Source: Avena insularis (lineage: Eukaryota > Streptophyta > Magnoliopsida > Poales > Poaceae). From it: DNA of 64,000 nucleotides. This document shows positions 1 through 9,187 of this stretch, in pieces. The translations under genes and the position numbers were made by a program. Position 1 is the stretch's first letter. Each line of letters opens with the position of its first letter. The notes under the pieces were generated by a model. That model was not told the DNA's origin, searched no databases, and saw only the letters and a list, made by a program, of their open reading frames with translations. The DNA lies in assembly GCA_023614405.1 (NCBI GenBank), contig CM042697.1, positions 189,719,189 through 189,783,188 on the forward strand. The letters run 5' to 3'.

Positions 1-1348
1 ACCTCCCCTTGTCTTGTTTGGATGTCGCTTGAAATCTGACTGATACTTGGCAGGATCATTGTCTAACTGCTTCCTCATCTCGACGAGGCGTGCGGCCTCT
101 TCGAGTAGAAACAGATGGTGCTTTTCCAGGTCCTCAGCCCTTTTCTCCAGCGCCTCCGATGTAAGATCCGAAGTCGTTGGGATTGGCGTGAGAACATCTC
201 CATAAATTTCACGTGCACCCTTGGTGACAACGTGTCTATCCACAGGAGGGTCGATCGGGGTGGTATTAATCGGATCTCCGTCCTGATTTTCCATCTCGAT
301 CTCTTCATCAACTTTTTCTTTGTTGGTTTCCTCGACGTCCGGCTCTACCGGTGTCAGATTCTTGTTCTTATTCTTCTTCTTCTTCTTCTTCTTCTTCTTC
401 TTCTTCTTCTTTGACCGCCTAGTAGCGTTAACGTGCGTACTAATGGCACAGATGGCTTTTGGTCTGGTACCGGGGGATAAACTTCCATCGGTACTTTCCG
501 TCATCGTTGGCTTGTGGACCTCAGAGGAATCTCCGGTATCCATATCATCCTGCGAGGTGTAGCTTTCATCCATGCTATCATATGGACTAGGAGGATTTTC
601 CGGCTCACATTGCATTTGCTTGGAGATGTGCTCTTGTTCATACTCCTCCATCTCTTTGTCAAAGTTTCGAAGTTCCTATGATGTGATTGACTCCCGAGGG
701 ATCCAGGTGAGTCGGTGTTTTCTTCGATTGCGTCTAGGACCGAATCGCTACCGGCTCTAGCATCGACAGATTCGGATCCAGTGCTTATATGGTACACAAA
801 ATAGTGATTCTTCTTGTTCATGTTCTTGAGGTAGTGGCACAGCTGGGTTTCTGCCTCCTCCATCTCAAAGTTCTCCTTGATGTCGGTGATTGCTTTGTAA
901 TCGATGTAGGGGCGTTTCATCATCTCCTTTATCCTGTGCTTCAAGGGTAGTTTTTCTGCTACGACGTCCGGTATGACAGAGCCGTAGCGGATATATTCCT
1001 CATCCGTGTATCGGATCTCGTCAAGGAGATCAGATCCGGATTTTTCTTCCACCTCTTCTTCCACTACAGGAGTGGGCTGGGTGGGTTTGATTTTCTCCGG
1101 GACCTTGAACTCTTCGCCTTTGCGGACAAAGTAGATCCGGATTTTTCTTCCACTATGGTCATCACCTCAAGTGTGGGTTGGGCGGGTTCAGCGAAATCGA
1201 GATAGATATCGATCTCGCCGATGGACATGATCGTGTAGGTTGTCACGGGTTTCGAAGCAGGAATCCAGGTCTTGTCGAGAAGGACGAGAGGGACATCACT
1301 AGCAGAGACCATGCGACCATGGCGATTGTTTCGCCGATTCCTGCACAC
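1..1348 (-). pseudogene. gag-like leader ORF of E0, frameshifted, with poly-lysine tract
   Basis: Minus-strand coding sequence starts just inside the primer site. Readable segments are 1348-1064 (a possible start MCRNRRNNRH), 1064 to about 680, and, after a frameshift near 670-690, a frame open from about 690 to base 1. It is acidic and charged, with a lysine run encoded by an (AAG)n tract at 371-411, followed by a helical, coiled-coil-like segment (SEALEKRAEDLEKHH ... VEMRKQLDND). A 20-base stretch is repeated at about 1033 and 1134, which duplicates the motif VEEKSGS. I infer gag or pre-gag from its place behind the LTR; no capsid or zinc-knuckle motif is visible in this part. Confidence 0.5.
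371..411. repeat. (TTC)n microsatellite
   Basis: About 13 perfect TTC units. On the minus strand they are AAG codons that stay in frame with the E0 leader and encode a lysine run. Confidence 0.95.
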
Positions 1349-1386
1349 GTAGATTCCGCCTGGAACGATGCTCCAAAGGTCACCTG

Positions 1387-1403
1387 CCCCATGATGGGCG
1401 CCA
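1387..1403 (-). other. Primer-binding site of E0
   Basis: Minus strand reads TGGCGCCCATCATGGGG two bases inside the LTR. It resembles the TGGCGCCCACCGTGGGG site of E2 with two changes. Confidence 0.7.
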
Positions 1404-1405
1404 AC

Positions 1406-1930
1406 TGTCGTCAGATTGCCGACAAGTACGCCATAGGGGGTCCTAGTGGCGTTGGAAGGATGGGGTGTGAGAAGTCAGATGTTCCAGGAGTGGTGAGCAC
1501 AAGTTTACCTAGGTTCAGATCGGACTGCGGTGATCGGATCCTACTCCTCCTAGCAACCCAGTAATATATCGGCGTAAGCCGGATGTTACAGCGGATTACA
1601 AGAGAGGTTCTCCTATGCAAGTTGGTTGTGGTTGTGTGTATTGTGTTATGCCCCAAAGGCTCCCATAGGGCCGGTTTTTATATAGTCATCGAGGCCTAGG
1701 GTTACAAGAGAGACCTATCCGGCTACGTTGTAGAGTTGGTAACTATGTACAGCTTGGATTACAAGTAATAATACAATCCTAAGTCGGTAACTCTTCTGGG
1801 CCTTGTCGTAGCCAGAACTGGTCCTCCTCTTTCTCTGACTGGGCCGCCCGTGAAGCAAAGCTCTAACCCGTTGGTCGGCCACCCTGGTCAGCGAGTCCTG
1901 TGGGTATACCCGGAAAGTATATCCCCAACA
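1406..1930 (-). repeat. 5' LTR of E0 (525 bp)
   Basis: Minus strand starts TGTTGGGGATATAC and ends GACGACA. The start resembles the LTR starts of E2 and E3 (TGATGGGGATATGCC), so E0 is probably a related family. The outer flank (1931 on) cannot be matched to a target duplication, because the partner LTR is outside the window. Confidence 0.75.
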
Positions 1931-3147
1931 CAAGGATGTGGTAACAAGCAATTGCAAGGACTAAAGTCACTACTGTACGTGGTTAACATCGGCGAAGGTC
2001 CGAAGAGGTCGACCTGTCCCTCTACCTAGTCGATTCCCATAGTCGCACCTCCATCGGCCATAGGTTCCTCATGCTCGATCTCGAACTTGAGCATGTCCTG
2101 CTCGTAAGAAAGGGCCATCATAGCATCGATAGGTTCGAGGTGACCCAGGATCGGGTCGTCTGCCATGGCCAGGGTGACCTGGCACCCACCCGAGCTGTCT
2201 ACCCCGGTCGCATGCTCGCTGGCCACATGTTCTCGGCAGAAGGATTGGCGGCTGTCTAGCTCAGACTTAACTTGGCCACAGTTGATGTCCATCTAGAGTG
2301 CCCCCCGGATGCAGCTCCATCACAGTCAAAGTGGAAGCACACCGCGCTTTGTTGTAGAGGTCAACTTTTCTTTGGATGCTGTGTTGATGGCTCCGTGACG
2401 CGGCCAACGTAGGATCGGTAGCCTCGAGGGGGCCCAAAATCACGTCATTGGCCGGCACGGCCATCACACGTTTACTGCAATTTTCCAGGCGCCCTATAGA
2501 GGCGTCATGTTCCTGGTAGATGAACTATTCCCGGGCATGGCCTCAAGCCGAAGCAGACCTCCGAGGACGATGCAGCCAATCCACCAGGATTCCTTCAAGT
2601 ATTTGTGAGAGGAACATGCCTTTCGAGGAATATAGAAATTTCGCCGGAGAGTAGCACGAACGATAAGTTGAACCGCTTTTTGTGAAGGAGAAATACTACT
2701 AGTGTTCCTACTCCCTCCATTATAATGGATAAATAAGGGGACCTCGTTATCGGTGTTCTTTCTTTGACCAAGGTACCAAGATTCCCCTAAAGAAATGACC
2801 TGTGCACGAGCTACAATAAGCATAGGGAAAAAAGCAAAAGAAACAAAGGGAGAGAATTATAGTGAAGTTAAGAGGCTAGCTCAAACGTTCCCAAGATTTT
2901 CTCACCTTTTTTCTAGGCCAGGTCATGGTACCAACAAAACAGCCGCATATAGACGGAGTAGTAATTAAGAGTACTACTACTATCAACAAGTAGAAGTGTG
3001 AATTTGGATACCCTGCGAGAGGCCGAAATTACCAATATATAAGTATGCAGGATTGGGTAGCTGGCCCTTGTACCTAGCTTGAGCAGCCGTGGAGTCTACC
3101 GCAGAGCGATATCTAGAGAAAGGGAAGAGAGAGGGAGAGAACGAAAG
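1931..3147. other. Unassigned sequence between E0 and the first gene relic
   Basis: 1931-2480 is GC-rich and coding-like on the minus strand, with two related phrases in different frames (MADDPILGHLEPID and PANDVILGPLEATD), which suggests one broken ORF. I do not recognise the family; retroelement origin is possible. 2480-3060 shows no convincing gene. 3060-3147 is a purine-rich leader just before the start codon of the next feature. Confidence 0.4.
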
Positions 3148-3813
3148 ATGGAGGCTATTATGGCGAGCACCATCCGTCTGTGCGAGAAAGCCAGGGATGA
3201 TCACCCCCACGTCGACGCTCTGCAGCGCCTCCGTGTCGTGCTAGAACGCGCCGTGGCATGCTGCCCTTCTGATGCCATCTTCGCGGCCTGGCTCAAGAAG
3301 ACGCTGGACGATTTCCTCGCCAGCTTCGCCATCGTGCGCGACATGGTGGACGACCTCACTGCCCGCCTTCAGGCCATGCACCGTGTTGCATACCCAACAT
3401 GTACATTTTCCACAATGCATGCACCCGATAGAGATATCCTTTTTTCTATCGACTTCCTCATCTATCCTACCTATAGGTGACTTTTAGCCCTAATTTTTTG
3501 TCCAGGTACACCGCCCTAGGCTGTTTCCGCGCTCACCGCTTCTCTGACAGGTCTCTCCGGAGATGATCTGTTCCACACACTGATTGCCCTGCGGCTTTCC
3601 GAGGCTCTGCCCGCCGCGCAAGCGGACATCTACATTGAGGTCGCAGTTCTCGCGTAGCATCTTGCCTAGCACGACGAGGTGGACCAATTCATAAGACTCT
3701 TTGGGTAGTGTGTAATCCAGGGCATGTCATGCCTGGACGACGCCCACATGGCCGACATCCTCCATCACAGGGATATCCTCGACACCTTTGCAAAAAACAT
3801 TTCAATTTTGCAG
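3148..3813 (+). pseudogene. Unknown grass gene relic, two exons with in-frame stops
   Basis: ATG at 3148 opens a clean coding frame (MEAIMASTIRLCEKARDD..., helical, about 79 residues). It ends at a plausible donor at 3385. An acceptor at 3518-3519 starts a second exon in the same phase (AVSALTASLTGLSGDDLFH...). The second exon carries in-frame TAG codons at 3655, 3667 and 3706, yet keeps coding character on to MSCLDDAHMADILHH and a donor at 3814. The purine-rich leader upstream suits a plant 5' UTR. I do not recognise the family and assign no function. The three stops argue for a pseudogene; a different splice pattern is the alternative. Confidence 0.5.
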
Positions 3814-4580
3814 GTAACAATGCTCCTCGTGGCGTGGGGAATCAAGGTTGAAGACGAAGGGCATCTCAAGGATTTCGATATAATTTTCATTTGTGTTGAG
3901 GTGCTTTGTACTATTCGATGTTTCTTATAATGCCAATGTCCTTTTCAGAATAAAAAGAACCGATAAGAGAAGACGTATGAAAGATGGCAAATCATATGAT
4001 GATGCTCCATGTACGTGTCATTTATATGAAAAAATAAATTAAAGTAGTACAACAAAACATTTTTGAAGGGAAAACTAGCACATGGTGTTCTCTTACATGT
4101 ACCGGTTCCATGAAAAAGTATCCACACACGAATTTTGCATTGTTTTTGAAAAAACATGCTCCAAAGTATGGCCCCATTCAACTTTTTGCTAGTAGTAATA
4201 TACATGCCAAAAATTTCACATCTTCTTAAAAAATTTAGGAAAAATATTATCTTACTACTACTAGTAGTACTACTATTGTATTTAGTCTTGCACGTTTCCC
4301 TAGGTTGTCAAAGCATCATGTACATCGTGTCAGAGATGAGGAGACGAGGAGACTAGTGTAACTCCGCACCTACTCCTACTCGGAAAACACAACCTTCCCT
4401 AGTTTTCTCCATGCCAGTCTCTTTCTCTTTCACTTCCCTAGAGTGATATGACGAGTCTACGAGTAGTAGTACTATTTCACTTGCAAGTATCTCTCGCTCG
4501 CTCTCATCAATGCTCTCTCTCTACTCTCTCGTTCAGTCTAAAAAATCCTTCTCAGATCCGCAGTTGAAGCTACGATTGAC
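3814..4580. other. No gene recognised; AT-rich, then pyrimidine-rich leader
   Basis: 3814-4360 is AT-rich with short palindromic ACT/AGT runs near 4254-4276 and no open frame of note. 4360-4580 becomes CT-rich (CTCTCTCTC runs at about 4490-4530) and leads into the ATG at 4581, so it may be the 5' UTR or promoter of the SINA-like gene. No clear TATA box was seen. Confidence 0.4.
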
Positions 4581-5012
4581 ATGAGTGGTGGCTCTATGGT
4601 GGACAAGTGGATTAAAGTTGTGATTGACTGGACTCATGTGAAGAAGTTCTTCAGCTGCAGGCTTTGTTCTCAAAATTTTCATCATCCTGCGTACATGGTT
4701 AAGTATTTCTTTTTTCAGGATGTTTTCCTTCTGTGTAACACTGGTGCGATACAGCAATTTTTTTGGCTAAAACTCTTTTTCTTTCACGAGAAGTGCGCTG
4801 TGTATGTGCACTTGGCATGCGCAGAATGCATTGGAGAATTATTCGATGGCAAGTGCCCAGCATGTGAGTACGGATGCGTCTTCGAACTAACCACTTTTGT
4901 GGATCGGCTATCCTCAGCAGTGAGGTTCACTTGCGGCAACAAAGGGTGCGCCATGAGGGGCTTCTTCTTTGAGTATATCGAACACGAGATGGCGTGCCAG
5001 CACGGTGTATAG
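4581..5012 (+). pseudogene. Truncated SINA-like E3 ubiquitin ligase (RING plus start of SIAH zinc finger)
   Basis: Exon 1 is 4581-4697, the intron 4698-4790 (GT...AG, 93 bp) and exon 2 4791-5012. The splice joins HPAYM to KCAVYVHLACAEC, which restores the family's RING pattern; all eight zinc ligands can be seen (CRLC, then C and H in KCAVYVH, CAEC, CPAC). It is followed by the first SIAH-type zinc-finger piece (FTCGNKGC ... EHEMACQH). SINA-like proteins bind an E2 through the RING and substrates through a C-terminal domain. That domain is absent: the spliced product is about 112 residues, against roughly 300 in the family. The intron length is a multiple of three, so the unspliced frame is also open. 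Family call is firm; function is doubtful because of the truncation. Confidence 0.8.
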
Positions 5013-5728
5013 GGCACCATAGGTTCTTGACGGAAAAGAAACATATAATATGCGGGTGTCCATGTGTGTGTTGATTCCTCTAGAGTATCGTTTTTAGTTT
5101 CTTCCATGGTTATGGAGTAATTGTATTAGTTATGTTATAAATAAAATTGAATCATCATTATATCCACATAGTTTCTCTATTTTATCGATAATAAGGGGAA
5201 GTACCACCAGCCCGTGCATCTACATAGTTGCTCTCCTTTAGCTAGAAAGCTTGAAAATTCATAGAACTTGGGTGTTACCTCCGTATCCACATAGTTTTGC
5301 TCTTTTACATAAAAGGGGAGAACAAAATCCCATCTCAAACAAATCTAGGGTACAAAACCAGACCAGGATTGATAAGTTTGGAGTGCCAATTTCAAGGATT
5401 TGTGGTTGGGGTTCGAATTTAGTGTTTCCCCTACAAATTCAATGTTTATTTTGGAATTTCCCGTATGAATAGAACCATGGATCCCTCGCAAAATAAAACT
5501 TTTAAAAAATAGAACCATGGAGAGAGGACAAGCCAGGCTTGACGTTGGGGAGTGACGAGCTAGCACAGCCTCGCCTTCGAGCTCTCCACTCTCACCCATT
5601 TTCCATGGCCTCTTCCCCCCTCATCAAGGGTAACGCTAGAGAATTCAAAATTAAAAAACCAACTCCTTGCCATCGACTAGCCCCCACCCCACCCTCCCTT
5701 CCCCCCAACCCCACCAAAAAATCTCCAA
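5013..5728. other. No gene recognised between the two RING-type relics
   Basis: Contains a polyadenylation-like AATAAA at about 5140 after the SINA-like relic, then AT-rich sequence. 5600-5728 is C-rich and precedes the ATG at 5729. Confidence 0.4.
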
Positions 5729-6511
5729 ATGGCGGCGCCGCCAAAATTGGAGCGCTCCTCACAGGAGCGCATCATCAAGTCTAGCCCCATGTCTTCCATT
5801 TATGCGACGTCTCCGTAGCCACAACCGACTTCTCCGTCGTCGAGCCGCAGTTAGTTGACGAGGTGATTCCATATACAATGACACTAAAGATATTCTTCTC
5901 AAGGACGTATGAGCAAGGAGGACGATGTCGCGGCCCCACCCTGCAAAGAGGAGGTGTTGAATCTTAGCCTGCCTCCCAGCAAGCTGCGAAGAGCGAGCAA
6001 GGTCGTGGGAACTATGCAGAAGGTTCTTGGCTGTGTTTGGCTGCTTAAGAACCTACAACTCACGACGGAGGAGTGGGACATCATCATGCCTTGCGACATT
6101 CTGCACCAGCTCTGGCATGAGGCATGTGTCTGGGTCGATGGTTTCCACTTCCACCTAACCCTCAGCATGAGACAACTCACGGCGGAGGAGTGGGACATCA
6201 TCATGCCTTGCGACATTCTGCACCAGCTCTGGCATGAGGCATGTGTCTGGGTCGATGGTTTCCACTTCCACCTAACCCTCAGCGTCGACCTACGACTCAT
6301 TGTCAACCTGCAGGTGCTTCAAGATAGTTGGTACCTGGTTGAGCAGGAGGATGACCACTGCAGCATATGCATGCAGGCGCTGTCGAAGCGCACAACGGTG
6401 CGTCTCCAGGGATGCAACCATCCATACCACCGCAAGTGCAGGTTCACTTGGTTTGATACCAACGCTAGCTGCCCTATCTACCTAGACAATGTGCTCGCCC
6501 ATCTCTACTGA
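5729..6511 (+). pseudogene. RING-H2-type protein gene, frameshifted, internally duplicated, last zinc ligand lost
   Basis: ATG at 5729 begins MAAPPKLERSSQERIIK. Near 5810 the coding frame shifts (continuing as VATTDFSVVEPQLVDE) and it returns to the first frame near 5905. From 5909 it is open to the stop at 6511. The C-terminal domain has CSIC ... GCNHPYHRKC ... SCPIY. The spacing is that of RING-H2 E3 ligases, but the final cysteine of the CPxC pair is tyrosine, so the second zinc site should be incomplete. A 117-bp in-frame duplication (6056-6289) doubles a 39-residue segment upstream. Frameshifts and the lost ligand suggest a pseudogene; the long clean C-terminal frame leaves some doubt. 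Confidence 0.65.
6056..6289 (+). repeat. In-frame tandem duplication, 2 x 117 bp
   Basis: Units 6056-6172 and 6173-6289 are nearly identical. Each encodes EEWDIIMPCDILHQLWHEAC and the following VWVDGFHFHLTLS. The near identity means the duplication is recent. Confidence 0.95.
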
Positions 6512-6749
6512 CACGAGGTGCATATGCCCCCTTCTCTATGAAACCTGGTCATGTGATTACTAATTAATTAATGTACTGAACCTGTTCTACATATGTTTGC
6601 ACTTGTCAAATTAACCTTAATCCAATTTAGACAGGGAAAACAATTAGTCTAGGATTACAATCCAACAGGAAAATGTCATCATGTCTCATACATTTTAAAA
6701 TGAGAAAACCAAAACCATTCAATGATCGTCATCTCATTGCATAATTTTA

Positions 6750-9187
6750 AACAACATTCTAACCATCATCACCATCATCGCTTTCAGCACCGGCGCGTTT
6801 TAGATCCACAAATTCTGACTAGGTTGGATCTTCTTCGTCTTTCCATTCATTATACATGTCCTGAGACTCATCAGGTAGAACCAGTTTATTCCTGTCTTTG
6901 TCCACTACACTAACCTCGAAAGGGAAATCTACTTGTCCATCATGTCTAGATCCACCTCTGGCAATCAATATTTCATCAACGTCAGCCATTTTAGTTAGCA
7001 TACAACACTGGGATCATCTTCATGGGCAACATCAATGGTGACTGGCTTTTCATACTAATTCACATCATAGGTACTCCTTTCTAAAACTTTTGAACATATT
7101 GATAGTCATTATTATCTCTGTCATCCCAGAATATTACCTTGGAAGCTTGAGTTACCAAAATATAAGGTCCCTCCTTGTTCCACAGAGCAGTAGTATTGAT
7201 CGATATGAAATTCCCATCATTTCTGGGGCCTCTTTTCTTGTTCGGATCTTGGTCATACTAATAACACATGAATAGAACCACAGATCAACCACCAGTCTTG
7301 TTGCTATAGTTCAACTCAATAACCTCTTTTATGCGACCATAATGATCATAGTCCTCCAACTTCTTTATTTTGGTTGTCAAGTGCTCTCCACTGGTCGTGA
7401 TGCCACTGGTTTGTGTCTTAAAATGTTTCTCACGCTCGTAAGTGCTGTAGTGGATACCATCATCATTGCAAGTTGAAGCTGTCTGCACCCTCTTTGCAGG
7501 ACCATGTGATAGGTCATAGAGACCATCACTAACATCGCCCGGATTCTCTTCACGCAGGTTCGTGATCTGTTGTTATATACAATAATAAAGAGGTCCTCTC
7601 ATGTGGACAACTCGTATGAAATTCAAAGTTAAGTTGAAGATCTTACGTGATTCCTAAACCATTCCAGAAAGCCAACCCAACATACTAGTGCGACATCTGA
7701 ACATATCTTGCTACAAGTTTTGATTCATATATGTGAGGATATGTATGAATAGTACTATCGCAACAAAGTATTCAGCCTCATCACCGTTATTCAACACATA
7801 GCAAGTGAGTTGGTCATATTCGTTCTACATTAATGTTCTATGTTCCTTCTTTCCTAGTAGGCGAACACCATAGTTAAAAATAGATTTTTGAACTTCTCAG
7901 TTCTTCCTCCCAGATTGAATCTCGTTTTACTATCAGGAATATATCTTGAGCAAAATGTAAATGCTTCAGAAGCAATATATGCCTCTGCAATGCAATCCTA
8001 TGCTCTAGCCTTGTTCCTAACAGTACCCTTGAAAGTGCAAAGTCAATATTCTATAGGATACATCCATCGGTACTGTACGAGACCTCTATAAAGTGCATCT
8101 TTGGGCAGATGAATAGCCAAATGCAACATTACATCAAACAAGGATGGTGGATATATCAGCTCAAGCTAGCACATGATTTCTGTTGTTAGTCTGAAGACGC
8201 GCAAATCCAGATGGGAAATTCACACCACGTAGGAAGTCACAAAATAATACCCTTTTATTCATCGGCAAGGTAAATTCCGCACCTCAAAATTTGTAATGTT
8301 TTTCACCGCCCATATCAACCGTATCTTTGGGATGCAGCTTCAAGTTGTTGTTAATATTGAATTTTCGCACTCAAGCCTAGCATTATAGCTATCTTTTGTC
8401 ATGGTTGGAATGTTGAGTAATGTTCCTATAATGCTGTCACATATATTTTTCTCCCTGTGCATGAAATCAATATTATGTCAAAGCGTCTTACTAGCCCAAT
8501 ACAGCAAGTACCATAGAATAGATATGCGCTTATAAAATATCCGCGGTTCCTTTTCCTTCCCTTGGGCAGTTGCTGCTACTTATTCCGCTCTCTTCCTTTT
8601 GGATGTTGCTCCTACTGTCAGTATATCTTTTGTATTCTTTCTTTTACCTCTTTTGGTAGCTAGTTGTTTTCATGGTTTGACATTTCTAACCTTTTCTAGA
8701 TGCGCCTGCAACTCATATGCAGTGAACTTTCGTGGTGAAGTGCCATACTCAGTCATCTTTCCATAGAACTACAATTTTTTATGTTTTTTTGGAATTTGTG
8801 GCCTTCAGGAAGAAAAACACGGTGGCCAAGGTAACCGGTCTTATTTTGTAGCCTCACTCTGACCTATTTTGACTCACATCAAACACATGCTTTGTAACCT
8901 GTTGTCACTCTATCTGACATAGTGCCAAGATCTAGAAAATCATGATTCCAAAATAGTACAAAAGCACATAGAGGGAACATGGCATCTTCAGGTTTGCTTG
9001 TAAGGATACCCTGCTGGTCTTGTGTAAGAGGCAGCGAGAACATATCAAAATCATTCCCAGGTGATTTGGCACCTGGGATGAGTAAAGTCAGCAAGCAGTT
9101 TGATTGATCAGTGCATGCGTAGGGAGGCAGGTTGTAAATTGTAACAAGTACTGGCAACATGTTGTACGAGTTACTCATGTTTCCAAA
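6750..9187 (-). pseudogene. CACTA TNP2 transposase, C-terminal two thirds (core end, DUF4218, DUF4216)
   Basis: Minus-strand translation, with several frameshifts and stops, gives family landmarks in order. Transposase_21 pieces are MSNSYNMLPVLVTIYNLPPY at about 9180, GYKACV with GHRVFLP at 8880-8800, and NIDFMHREKNICDSIIGTLL at 8480-8400. DUF4218 pieces are ELIYPPSLFDVMLHL and GTVRNKARA to AYIASEAFTFCSRYI at 8170-7930. DUF4216 follows at about 7480-6980 (YGRIKEVIELNYSNK). The protein would bind and cut the CACTA ends. It stops abruptly at 9187, where E1 inserted in the codons for the conserved FGNMS motif. Too broken to be active. Confidence 0.85.

Larger units (their letters stand above)
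1..1930 (-). mobile_element. E0: 5' end of a minus-strand LTR retrotransposon, runs off the left edge
   Basis: Read on the minus strand, an LTR (1406-1930) is followed by a primer-binding site and a gag-like leader that continues past base 1. The LTR ends are TG and CA, and the TGGCGCCCA-type primer site is the kind used by Tat-lineage Ty3/Gypsy elements (E2 here has a close variant). The 3' part of the element and the other LTR lie outside the window, so neither the target duplication nor the lineage can be confirmed. Confidence 0.75.

Noticed and set aside
1965..1980. CACTACTGTACG as the left CACTA terminus
   Set aside because: It does not match the right end CACTACAAGAAA beyond six bases, has no GAA flank, and there are no subterminal repeats beside it.
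2709..2970. Stowaway-like MITE starting TACTCCCTCCATT
   Set aside because: No matching inverted end (GGGAGTA) or TA duplication; only the first dozen bases look right.
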